From assembly GCA_030248215.1 (NCBI GenBank), contig JASANG010004025.1, positions 62,001 through 126,000 of the forward strand: 64,000 nt of DNA. The letters run 5' to 3'. The position numbers were made by a program, and so were the translations under genes. The stretch comes from Enoplolaimus lenunculus. Lineage: Eukaryota; Nematoda; Enoplea; Enoplida; Thoracostomopsidae. This document shows, in pieces, positions 46,701 to 57,289 of the stretch (positions are counted from its first letter, which is position 1; every line of letters begins with the position of its first letter). A model generated the notes under the pieces. The model made no database searches and was not told where the DNA came from. It saw nothing but the letters and a program-made list of their open reading frames with translations.

Positions 46701-49491
46701 TATCAGTAAACACTAACTCACACTGAGTTAAGTTGATTCTCACTCTGAGTTGAGTTGACTATGGATGAGTTGACTAATTAACTCAGAATGAATTGAATCA
46801 ACTCAACATTTTGAGTTCTGACAGGTCTAACTCAGACTGAGTGATTCAACTCATTTTGAGTTAAAATCAACTCACTGTAATTTACAGTGTTGGGGTTCCG
46901 CATGGTACAAAATGTAGCCGGCGCGCGTAACGATTTCGACAGACTCTACGTATTTTGAGCGGGGTACACCTTATGCGGGCCATGGCACTGCACATGTATC
47001 TGACATCACAAATTCTCCGTTTGCACTTTGATTTAGGGATATGGCATGTGACAGCGACCTTCCTCTAAGTAAGAAGAGTCGGTCAAAAACGCAACGCCCG
47101 TTGATACATTTTGCACCATGCGGATCGCCAAGAGTTGCATACTCTTGTATCATACACTCTTTAGCCTACACTGCAAAAAATGGTGAGTCACATTGAGTTT
47201 CCCCGAAATAGGCTTTTCAAGACTCCACAAACCAACTCAAATTCCACTCCGCCAGAGTCCGCTCCACTCACTGAGCGACTTGACTGAGTTGAATTTGACT
47301 CTGGCGGAGTCGAATTTGACTCAGTTTGTGGAGTCGGTAAAAGCCTATTTCGGAGAGAGTCAATGTGACTCACCATTTTTTTGCAGTGTAGCCAATTTAA
47401 AACACCGTAAACAGTCAGCAATAATTTTGTTCATTAATAAACGAACCGGAAACCGCTGATTAATTTGAACCGTTAAATTTGGTCGTGATTGTAAACTTCC
47501 AAAATCGACATTTTCCATATTTTCAGGCGCATAAAATCGTGTTATTCGTTCGATACAATCATATCTGAAAATAGTCAAAAAATTTTGGGTCATAAAAATT
47601 AATGTTAAAATCACCCTAAAACGACTGTTTGATCAAGTTTTTAAGGTATGTAAAAGCAAGATTGTCATGGCACAATGGTACTTTGACTGGCGTACACTGT
47701 AAATTCCAATGAATTGATTAATCAATTCAGCTAGTGAGTTGGTTACTTCTGAATTAATATCAGTTAACGTCAACTCACTCCGAGTTGAGTTGATTCTTAC
47801 TCTGAGTTATGTTACACTTTGGGTGAGTTGGTTAATTAACTCAAACTGAATTGAATCAACTCAAAATTCTGAGTTCTGATAGTCCTAACTCAGACTGAGT
47901 GATTCAACACATTCTGAGTTAAAATCAACTCACTGAAATTTACAGTGTACCGTTTTGCTGTGACACTGCAATGGAGTACAATTAATCTTTGGACGATTCT
48001 TTTGTTCTTCCCTGGGGTCCTAAGAGGTTTATATATATGGGTTCCATCGTAATTCCTGAAAAAATTCATTCATTTCCTGTTCCTCCTTCATTCAAACATG
48101 CAGGATCCGGAATTTTTACGGTTTTGTGGCAAATTATTCATAATCATTTAAAATGTTGGAAACTTTGTCTTTAAAAAATTTCATTTCGAAACGAATGTTT
48201 TTCCAATAGTTCAATTTTGTTAACAAATCGTTGCTGATTGGTTTTCGCACAACGTGATCAAGAAATTGTTGAAAATTCGCTTAAGCCATGTTTCGTGCAA
48301 GTTTCTTAAAAGTCAAATAGAAATTTTCCGTGATAAAAATTATTTCGAATTCCGGTTCATGTTCCTGATCCTGTTCCTGCAAAGAGATTGAATTCCTGTT
48401 CCAGTTGAAATCCGGATATATATAAATATATACGTATATATATGTATTAATATATACATAAATAAATAAATATATATCAATGTGTAACCGGAATTCCGGT
48501 TTCGGTAGGGAAATCCGGTATTTTTTACTATCCGGTTATGGTAAAAAGCCCGGTATTTTTTCATCGGAATTTTCCAGTATTTCGGTATTGAAAATTTTTT
48601 CTCATTTGAAAATTTAAGAAAAATTGACATATTATCCTAACTTGTTTTCCTACAATTGTCTGAGCGTGTATTGCCAAAAAATTTTCAATTTGTGTCATAC
48701 TTTATAATTTATCATACGTTTTCAGCTACTGCATTTGTTTCACGATTTTGGCATCCTAAATAAGTGTGTTTACACCGTTAAAAGCGATAAAATAGCGTTA
48801 AAAGTAAATTTTTCGGTAACACTTCGCTGTAACTTAATTTGGTTTCACATTTTATACGAAATACCATACCTGAAAGCCATTTTGTGACATTCTTCAACGT
48901 AAAACACAAAATCGCACGGATTCCACATTCGTGAAGCGTATCGGTTGTCACAACAATCGCCTACAAATAGAAAAAACATAAATACAAACAGGTTAAAAAT
49001 AAATATTGGCATCGCCCAAATATTCACACGGGCATAGAAACACCCTTCCATTCTACAGACATAAGTGAAAATAATTTTCTTACAGAAAAAATCGTCTGGT
49101 TCAAAAATATTGCCCGGCTATTGTTATAAACTGAAGCTCAAACTATACGTTGAGTTGAACTGAATTGTAAGTTCGGTTCAACTCATTGGCGAAGACACGA
49201 CTTTTTGGTAGCAGGCGGTGCCAAATATATTAGTAAAAAATACACTCAGGGTGTGGGTTCGAATAGCTAAATTCAATTTTAGTACAAAATCTCAATGCAA
49301 AACTTTGATTTTGATCCCCTGTTTGAAAGTCATGGCTTGAGTGGTCATCTATAGTAGATAACAGCAGTTCAACTGAACTCACCTTCAGCGATGTTGTGTT
49401 GATCAAGGGTTCGAAATTGAGCGATTTGAAGCCAAATTTTCGCTTTGTAACTGGTGACAAATGTCGATAGAGAAACGAATAGCAGAATTGC
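43703..49491 (-). CDS. Secreted or membrane protein with MNNL/C2-like Notch-ligand N-terminal domain (partial, 4 exons)
   Basis: Four exons on the minus strand: 49491-49383, 48960-48870, 47564-47447, 43831-43703, all GT-AG with matching phases (0/1, 1/2, 2/0, 0). Exon 1 opens with a hydrophobic run (AILLFVSLSTFVT) followed by a charged strand, like a signal peptide, then KIWLQIAQFRTLDQHN. Exon 2 gives GDCCDN, then NPCDFVFYVEECHK. Exon 3 gives a spacer ending in QRFP. Exon 4 gives RSLLINITVWDQDDG and DDYVG. This order (strand, G-x-CC, C-D-x-x-F, then a PRS.LL.x.WD strand) follows the MNNL domain of Jagged/Serrate ligands. An initiator ATG exon upstream of 49491 was not found; TAG is in frame just 5' of exon 1. 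Donors GTTCGT (exon 3) and GTATCG (exon 4) are weak. Function as a Notch ligand is inference; no DSL or EGF repeats were identified. Confidence 0.62.
43936..44405. mobile_element. Two adjacent CACTGTAAATT MITE copies
   Basis: Copy one spans about 43936-44140 and copy two about 44156-44400, in the same orientation. Both have TTGAATCACTCAGnCTGAG, TTAGGACTATCAGAA and TAACTCAGAAATAACCAACT-type blocks. Termini are diverged relative to the best copies. Confidence 0.65.
44451..44907. mobile_element. CACTGCAAAAAATGG palindromic MITE split by a CACTGTAAATT MITE
   Basis: The outer element starts CTGCAACAAATGGTGAG and ends CTCACCATTTTTTGCA. Its stem (GACTTCGCCAGAGT / ACTCTGGCGGAGTC) is at 44520-44580. 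Between 44615 and 44866 a full CACTGTAAATT element (CACTGTAAATTCCAATGAG ... AAAATTTACAGTG) interrupts it just after CCTATTT, giving an age order for the two families. Confidence 0.75.
45081..45345. mobile_element. TAAGCC element copy
   Basis: Left TGGCCAATGTAAAGAACAGG; interior with CCTAAGCCTAAGCCTAAGCC; right CGTTCCGCCCATGATCTTTA. Located in the intron between MNNL-like exons 3 and 4. Confidence 0.72.
45588..45845. mobile_element. CACTGTAAATT MITE copy
   Basis: Starts CACTGTAAATTGCAATCAG and ends near TGGAATTTTACAAAGT. Internal TCAGACGGGAAAGTTAGTTA and CCTAACTCAAACTGAGTG words match the other copies. Confidence 0.7.
46638..46889. mobile_element. CACTGTAAATT MITE copy
   Basis: Ends CACTGTAAATTCCAATGAG and CTGTAATTTACAGTG. 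The full GAGTTGA-rich interior is retained and the ends form inverted repeats. Confidence 0.75.
46906..47160. mobile_element. Long-TIR MITE (GGTACAAAATGTA family), copy 2
   Basis: Left ATGGTACAAAATGTAGCCGG and CGCGTAACGATTTCGACAGA; right GGTCAAAAACGCAACGCCCG and ATTTTGCACCATG; tail GAGTTGCATACTCTTGTATC. Directly follows a CACTGTAAATT MITE. Confidence 0.65.
47169..47389. mobile_element. CACTGCAAAAAATGG palindromic MITE copy
   Basis: Ends CACTGCAAAAAATGGTGAG and CACCATTTTTTTGCAGTG. Near-perfect palindrome, in the intron immediately 3' of MNNL-like exon 3. Confidence 0.78.
47695..47947. mobile_element. CACTGTAAATT MITE copy with near-perfect ends
   Basis: Ends CACTGTAAATTCCAATGAA and CTGAAATTTACAGTG, flanked by TA on both sides (GTA/CACTG and CAGTG/TA). 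Lies in an intron of the MNNL-like gene. Confidence 0.78.
48345..48830. mobile_element. hAT-like CCGGAA family, diverged copy
   Basis: CCGGAATTCCGG, TCCGGTATTTTTT and TTCCGG words at 48485-48585, followed by the same AT-rich core seen in the copies at 33995-34395 and 50230-50520. A TA-rich simple repeat (48418-48480) interrupts it. Ends are not clear. Confidence 0.45.
48418..48480. repeat. TA-rich simple repeat
   Basis: Runs of ATATATA and AAATAAATAAATA inside a CCGGAA-type element. Confidence 0.8.
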
Positions 49492-50229
49492 CTAAAATAC
49501 CATTCAGGGGCGCATACAAGAGAAGAAAACTAGAAGAAGGGATATATCCCTATTCTAAAATTTCTAATAGAACCAGGAAAAACACTCTAAACTGTCTGTA
49601 GCATAACCTTCTGGATTCGAGGGGTCAAACATATTGTGGTTTACATGAGGTTATACACACCGGACGCCAACTCATACTAAAAATATACTTAAAATTAAGT
49701 AAAACTGTTGCCGAATTGGCAGTTTTACTTTTTACTACGATGCTTTGCAAAGTTTTACTTAATTTTAAGCAAACACAAAATTCTTAGCTTTACATTTACT
49801 TAATTAATCAGGAAATGACAGCAGTAGTTTGACTTGTTTACATTATTTAAGCAAAGATGTACTCAATATTTCGTAGACGTATACTTAAAAAAGTTAGTAA
49901 AAGATAACTAAAGTATTTTAAGTAGAGTGGTTTTACAGAGTAGCAACGTCGATGAATCTCGTGAAATTGAACTAAAATACCACCAAAATGTATTCCAGTT
50001 CTCATCTGAATGAATAAAATTTTATGAAAATTCTAAATGGAAATAAACGGCAGTTCTGCATGCCAGCTAAGAATTATTAGAAAAAGCATAAATTTTCTCG
50101 CCCTAAAATTTGTTATAGAATTTTCAGCCACACAAAAATGAAGACGGCTGTAAAGGGCAACCCACCCTTCAACCCCCGTCCTTGCGGTTTTGGAATGTAC
50201 TGCTTTTGATCAGAGACTTTGTCAGCGCG

Positions 50230-50520
50230 GTGCAACCGGAATTTCGTTTCCGGTAGAGAAATTCGGCACTTTTCAGTACCCGGTTCCGGTAATAAATGCC
50301 GCATACTTTCACAGGAATTTTTGTTATTTTCAGTATTGAAAAAAATTTTCATTTGAAAATTTAAGAAAAATTGGCATGTTATCCTAGCTTATTTTTCTAA
50401 AATTGTCTGTGTAAGCATGTATTGCCAAAATTTTCGCTGTGTCACGCTTCATAATTTATCATACGTTTCCTAGCGAATGCATTTGTTCCATGATTTTGGC
50501 ATTTCCAACTTACAATATGT
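50230..50520. mobile_element. hAT-like CCGGAA family, 5' part
   Basis: Begins GGTGCAACCGGAATTTCG, followed by CCGGTTCCGG and the family core (CATGTATTGCCAAAA, ATAATTTATCATACG). The right terminus is missing or diverged. Confidence 0.5.
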
Positions 50521-50796
50521 ATTTCTGACATAGGATTCAACCTGGACAATGAGATTGGCGACATGAGAATCATACTGGAGAAACAGAACAGTGGACATTT
50601 ACATCGATTCTATTTCGCAATACTTTATACATACATATTTAATACTTAAATTCATTGTTTATAGATATTATAATATATTAAAAGCTAAGAATATACTATC
50701 ATATAAACCAAATTATAGCCATAAACATGGTTCGTGAACTGGCATATTTTCGTCAACCTGTGTACTTTTTTGTTAACGAACAGTTTGTTGACCATA

Positions 50797-51020
50797 CACT
50801 GCAAGGAATGGTGAGTCAAATTGTCTCTCTCCGAAATAAGCCGTTCCTGACTACACAAACTGAGTCAAAATTCGACTCCGCCAGAGTGGTCAAATTCGAT
50901 TGTCTGAATCGCTCAGTGAGTCGAATTTGACTCTGGCGGAGTCAAATTTGACTTTGTTTGTGTAGTCCGCAAAAAGCCTATTTCAGAAAGAGTCAATTTG
51001 ACACCGCATTTTTTGCAGTG
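50797..51020. mobile_element. CACTGCAAAAAATGG palindromic MITE copy
   Basis: Ends CACTGCAAGGAATGGTGAG and GCATTTTTTGCAGTG. The arms pair around GACTCCGCCAGAG / CTCTGGCGGAGTC. Confidence 0.75.
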
Positions 51021-51579
51021 CACGTCAATAATTTAAATATGGCCGAGATAAAAAAATTACCAAATGTTCAACACACAGGTCGTCAAAACTGCGTCGAATG
51101 GTATATAAATTGTCTAACATTTGAACCATATTTCAGTCTTTAAAACGTGTGTCGTTTATAACAACATTGACACAGGGAAAACATCTGGAAATGTTTCGGG
51201 TTTCGTTATCGAAATAATATAGTCGAATTTCCGGCCCGACAGGGGGTACCGAAAGACGGGGCCAGAGGGTGGCGTGCCCATTCTCCAATCGGAATCAGTA
51301 CGTGCGTCGTAATTTATACATTAGATACAATAATGTGGTCTGGCTGCTAGCTCGCTTCGCTCGCGCGGCTTTTCACTGGTCACTTCGAAAAGTTGTCGGC
51401 GCTGTTCAAAGGAAAACATGACGTTCAAATTTCCCACTATGACCAGCTCAAAACCAAAGATAGTAAGTGAAAATTGTGCAAAGCTTCACAATTACACAAG
51501 TTGCTAGACCGAGGGCAAGGTTTCGGTTGGTACCGTAGACCCTGCGCTTTATGAATAAAGAAATGTTTTGAGACTGTTA

Positions 51580-51834
51580 CACTGTAAATTTCAGTGAGTT
51601 GATTTTAACTCAGAATGAGTTGAATCACTCAGTCTGAGTTAGGACTATGAGAACTCAGAAATTTGAGTTGATTCAATTCAGTTTGAGTTAATTAACCAAC
51701 TCACCCAAAGTCAACACAACTAATAGTGAGAGAATCAACTCAACTGAGAGTGAGTTAATATTTACTGATATTAATTCAGAAATATACCAACTCGCTAGCT
51801 GAATTGATTAGCCAACTCATTGGAATTTACAGTG
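51580..51834. mobile_element. CACTGTAAATT MITE copy
   Basis: Ends CACTGTAAATTTCAGTGAG and TTGGAATTTACAGTG with TA on both flanks. It is in inverse orientation relative to 47695-47947. It interrupts sequence containing repeated GCTCGCTTCGCTCGC words. Confidence 0.78.
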
Positions 51835-52189
51835 TACAGACGGGTAATACTGAAACAATATATAGCTTCTTGCTCGCTTCGCTCGCGAATTTTTCCAAAC
51901 CCAGTGTAAAGCCTGGTTATTGGACTTCGCTCACTCTCAATGGGCCCAAAAAATTAGAAACTGAAGTTCTGTACTATGAGTTAAAGGCAATAGGGTCTGG
52001 TTTTTCGCTCGCGATATTTTCTTCAAGTCGTGCTTACATGGCAAACAATGTGGTCTGGTCGAGTTACTCAGCCTGCCAAAAATTTAAAGGACCAAAAAGA
52101 CAACTTTAAAATCGCTGTCCCAGCCAACTGCGGGAGCGTGGTCAACATCATATATGACGCGAAAAAAATTTGGGATCCGTCACTGCTAA

Positions 52190-53735
52190 AGGATTTTAGT
52201 TTTAACTCAGAATGAGTTGAATCACTCAGTTTAAGTTAGGACTCTCAGAACTTAAAATTGTGAGCGTTGATTCAACTCATTTTGGTTTAATTAATCTTCC
52301 CCGGAACCAACTCAACTCAGCGTGAGAATCAACTCAACTCTCAGAGTGAGTTAAAGTATTTTACTGTTGTTAACTCAGAAATAACAACACTCTTCAACTG
52401 AGAGTTGAATAATTAACTCATTGGAATGTAATACAGCGTAGTTGAATATCAGTGTAAAACTATAGAACACGCCGTTTTAAACATATTGTATAAAAACGTG
52501 CACAAGAGTCGCAATCCTGTAAAAAACATTTCCTATTCAGCGTCTACAACATGAGAGTCCCTAAACACTAAAATATATGATCTCTCAATTTGCGGTCATT
52601 TGTTTTTGATGTCAACAGTCTGTATGGATCAGTTATGGATCCGACATATTGATTTGATGGGGTCCATCGGGACCGTATATTTCTAAAAACAACCTTGCAG
52701 GTGAAACTAACGCGAAACCAAACTGCAATTTTTTCGACTAAATTCTATTAACGAAATATTGATGATTTTTAGCTGCTGTTGCGTGGCTAAAGCCTTTCAT
52801 ACGGTTCCATTGTATCCGAAAGTAGTTGAACGCTGCAATATGTAATTTTTGCAATTATTCGATTGTAAACAGTCGCATAGCGATAACCTTACATGCGAAA
52901 CGTTTCTGCAGTTTAATACATGTGTAAAAATGATTAATCTAAACCCTGTTCAAAGGGATTTATTTCTTGCGTTCAGATATTATTTCCTGCCTTCGGACAC
53001 AGGATGCGACCCCCCTTGCATTTGTATCCGGCTCCTGTGCCTACGTATTAACATCCACATTGAATCATTTAAATATTGCGTTTACTCGTTGTTCTGCGAA
53101 TTTTACTAACTGCCCGTTGCATGTTTTTGTTTCTGATTGACCGTCTGTCATAGGCCGATTTTAGCCGATAACGTAGAATTTTTGACTATTTTTTAATACT
53201 TTAATATTCAGGTCAAAGTACTCAAAAATAATGCTTCAAATTTGCAGCGGTTTGTTTATACTAAACACACACGGGAGCGTGTGTGGCATTGGAGGCCAAG
53301 AGGACGTCGACTCAACGTTGGTAAATGATCCTAGGATAGGTGGTGCCGTATTTTAGATATTTGCTAGTTCTATCTTTGAAGATGGGACCAATGTTACTTT
53401 AAGGGGCGTCACAGCAAATTAAGCGGATTCCAAGCCTAAGCCTAAGCGTTGCAAAAAATGAGTTCCTAAGCCTAAGCCTAAGCCTAAGCCTGAGCCTAAG
53501 TAAAAATTCACTCAGTGAGTTGATTTTAACTCAGAATGTGTTGAATCACTCAGTCTGAGTTAGGACTATCAGAACTCACAATTCTGAGTTAATTCCACTC
53601 ATTCTGATTTAATTAATCAACTTCCACGCAGTCAACTCAATTCACTGTGAGAATCAACTCAAGTCAGAGTGAGTTAAAGTTTACTGTTATTAACTCAGAA
53701 ATAACTAACCTTCCATTTTAAGTTGATTAAAAATA
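52190..53735. mobile_element. Two more CACTGTAAATT MITE copies with degraded ends
   Basis: Copies at about 52190-52440 and 53507-53735 keep the GAATCACTCAGTnTnAGTTA and AACTCAGAAATAACnAAC blocks, but the terminal CACTGTAAATT is mutated or missing. The second abuts a TAAGCC element. The sequence between them (52440-53380) shows no recognisable gene or repeat. Confidence 0.6.
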
Positions 53736-53747
53736 GTAAACGGAAAA

Positions 53748-54010
53748 TTTTGGTACAGAATGTACCACCGAGCGTTGCTTTTTTGGCCGACCCCCTTGTT
53801 TAGAGGAGGGTCGTCGTACACATGCAATAACCCTAAATTAAACTATAAAGCGGAGCAATTTTTGTTGCCGGATCCATAAAGTGTCATGGTTTGCACTGGT
53901 TGTACCCTCTCCAAATGAAAGGGGCGGTTGGCCAAAAACGCAACGTGTGCCGGATACATTCTTTTCTACACAAAATTTGCCCAAGGTGAATACTCTTGCT
54001 AAAGTATGTA
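53748..54010. mobile_element. Long-TIR MITE (GGTACAAAATGTA family), copy 3
   Basis: Left TTGGTACAGAATGTACCACC and GTTGCTTTTTTGGCCGACCC; right GGTTGGCCAAAAACGCAACG and ATACATTCTTTTCTACA; tail GTGAATACTCTTGCTAAAG. Confidence 0.65.
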
Positions 54011-55055
54011 TCAACCACTGTTGGTAATAAACTTATTGAGACTTGAATATAAACGGTCTAAAAAAGCGATTATTTCTAAAATAAACTTTGTTTGTCATGG
54101 TTCAATAATAAAAAAGTATTAATTATAAACTTTAAAAAATCAGCTGACAACTGTCACAAAATGTCAAAATTGACCGTTATAAAGCATTTCAAATTTTATG
54201 TGACAGAATTAGCAAAATGTCCTAGTTTTAGGAATTTCTGTAAAAGTAGTCCTTTGCTAACCGGCACAATGACATGCCGGGTATAAACGTTTTGGGTAAT
54301 TTTTGACAAATGGCATATTCAAACCTCAACATAAGTTCATCGCCATTCCATTCGTTGAGCTCCGCTGCCCGAAACATTTATAACGAAAGATAAAACAAAC
54401 CAGGGTCGAGGTCTATAAGACAGGGCATTCAAACCAGTTTGGTGCAAAATTACGGTTGTTTATACCGCAAGTAAGTTAGCATTTTAATGTTGAAGCTTTC
54501 ACCGCATTTTGTATGGTCCTATCATTAAACCAAAATTAAACCACAGTGCACTAGCGGATCCAGAGGAGACGGCGAGGCGTACGCCGCCTGCATCAGAAAT
54601 TATTGGTGATAAAATGATAAGATCCCTATCTTACAATTGTTCTCGTCAGAAATTTTTTGGTGATAAATGATAGTCTGTACCTTGAGCTTTTTCGCTACCA
54701 ATGGCATATATAGCATGCTTACAGTGAAAATTGCATTTCATAACATTTCCAAGCCCGCCCGTCGTCATAAATTTCAGGATTCGCCGCAGACAACAATACG
54801 TCTTTTGAGGTCTAGACGCTATCCAAATTACGTTCAAAATTACGATTGGAATGACTACAAGACACCTAGGGCGCATTATTCGATGATAATTTTTACAGCA
54901 TACTTTTCAATACAGAAATAGGTTTCGTCTTTAATAGCTACAATAAACGTTTTGGCAAGTATGCTGTTTGTGTAGCTTGACCAAGGCGTACGCACTTAAA
55001 AATGTGTTAATACCAAGACAGTCTCGCAGTTATACCCTGCAATTAAAAGGATCTA

Positions 55056-55243
55056 CACTGTAAAAAATGGTAAGCCAAATTGACTGTCTCGGAAATCGGC
55101 TTTTTCTGACTGCGCAAACTGAGTCAAACGTGCGACATAGTGAATTGAATTTGACTGTGGTGGAGTCGAATTTGACTCAGTTTGTGTAGTCAGGAAAAGC
55201 CGATTTCCGAGAGAGTCAATTTGACACCCCATTTTTTGCAGTG
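55056..55243. mobile_element. CACTGCAAAAAATGG palindromic MITE, shorter copy
   Basis: Ends CACTGTAAAAAATGGTAAG and CCATTTTTTGCAGTG. The left inner arm is deleted, so the hairpin is shorter than in the other copies. Confidence 0.72.
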
Positions 55244-55691
55244 CAGCAATAACGTTTGTCTTAATAACGAATGGTTAACGGTGTTGAAAATTGTTCATCC
55301 AATGGCAACAAAGATACCTCAGTCGTACCGCGGCACCACTTTCCAACAGTAGTTGCGGTCCTAAAAATAAAGATAGTCAATGTTTCGTAACAATGTTACG
55401 ATTTCCGGCACACCGGAAAATTGTTGACAACCTCCTCAAGCGACATTATTTAATACTAAAAACGTTTGAATATAAAAATGAAAATTTAAAAAATACACAA
55501 AAAATTAGTCAAATTCTTGGAAGATGCAAACTGTTCTGTGTGTTAACCGCAGTTTACGACGCTCAATTCGTAAACGTTAAATGAACTTTTTTTCAAAAGT
55601 TCAACTGCAAAAAAATATCCATTTTTTTCTGCTACCCTCATCCGTTTCCTCTGTGGTGCAATTTTGACTGATCCTTCATAAAATATTTGTG

Positions 55692-56727
55692 GCCAATGTT
55701 ACTTTTAGGGGCGTAACAGTCGATGAAACGTATTCCTAAGCCTAAGCGTAAACGTTGCAAAAATGTGTTCCTAAACCTAAGCAAAAAATGTAGTCTAGAA
55801 TTTAAACCTACTCTTTTATAGACTCACTAGAAACCTGGACGCCCCTTAAAGTAACATGGACCAAATTATTTACTACAGAAAAAAAATATACGTAAAAAGT
55901 AAATCTCAACTTGACCTTTTGCAAGGTCATTTATCATTTTGAAAAAATAGCGAATAAAAGTTAACGAAAAATTGAAAAAAAAAATGTTTTTTTTTTCATA
56001 TTTTAGAAAATCTGTACTTCATTTCTTTAGCAAAACAGTGAAATCGGAATAAAATGTATTAGAAGATGGGAATCTCGTGAAAGCCATGCTCGTATTTAGA
56101 AAAAATAGCTAATATTGGTTTATATAATTGCTAAGGTAAGTACGTCACAACTATAACTGCAATAATTGTTGCTTCGTTCAACAAAATTCACGGCCGACTC
56201 TATGAAGACTACAGGTCAGAGGGTAAACCGGAAATCGTATTCGTTTTCGTTTCCGTCAAAATCGATACTCATTTTCGTAATATAAGTACAGAAAATTGCG
56301 TTATTTCTAAGCTCATACTCCAAGTTTTGACATCTACATATAACGAACAGCTCATAAAAGAGTTAGAGAGACAGGGTACGATTGTCTTGTATGAATCAGT
56401 TTTCCTATATGTTTAAAAATGCTATGATGAAATATTTTTTATAAAAGAGGCCACTTTCGTGTAGGCTCAAAGTAATAAATACCATTCGAGAAAATTCATG
56501 AAATAGTCACATAATGTTATTCATTAATCAACACCCGATTGGCCAATATTACCTTAAGGGGCGTAACAGTAGATTAAAAGTATTCCAACGCCTAAGCCTA
56601 AGCCTAAGCGTTGCAAAAATGACTTCGTAAGCCTAAGCCTAAGTAAAACTATGTAATCTAGAATCTAAACCGTCTCTTTTATAGAACCACCAGAAACCTG
56701 GACGCCCATTAAAGTACCGTGGGCCAG
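55692..56727. mobile_element. TAAGCC elements of the AGGGGCGTAACAGT subfamily
   Basis: Copies at 55692-55865 (GGCCAATGTTACTTTTAGGG ... CGCCCCTTAAAGTAACATGG) and 56541-56727 (GGCCAATATTACCTTAAGGG ... CGCCCATTAAAGTACCGTGG). A third, truncated copy begins near 53387. Interiors hold TAAGCC arrays with the word GTTGCAAAAATG. The ends differ from the GGGGCGGAAC subfamily elsewhere in the window. The sequence between them (55866-56540) is AT-rich with no gene seen. Confidence 0.68.
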
Positions 56728-57289
56728 CGGAGTTAACAATAATCCAGGGATCAGGTTCCTCTCCCCACTGGAACTGCACAATATTAAAAATTGCAAAATT
56801 CTGTTTAGCTTCAATATCGCTCCGATCTCAAAATTTTTGCACTATTTTACCTCAGAAATTTGTCCAGTGTTTTAAAAATTCGCCGGAACTGAGACATTTT
56901 AATATATTTTCGCTCACTGCGCTCGCTCGCAAAAAAATTTAACCTGACGTTACACCATCCCAAACCGTCCCCAAGCTTCATGATAAATAAAGTTTTACAA
57001 TTTAGTCAAATGTGTATTACTTGAACAATTTTAAAAACCAAAATTGATGCTGTGTTCTCGGCCTCTATTCTTAAATGTGTGTAGTATCTATTACCAGCTG
57101 GTAATAGGTCTTGTAGTTTTCGAACCAGCAAAGGATCGAGGTTGAAATTGAGCACATTTTATTTGACGTGAGCTATTTTTATGCCAATTTTTAGATCCGC
57201 AATTGCAGGAATTAGTCAGTTTGATAACCTATTGCCAACTGGTACTAGGTGCTACGCACATTGTTTTTTATTTGACTAAATGAGCCTAT

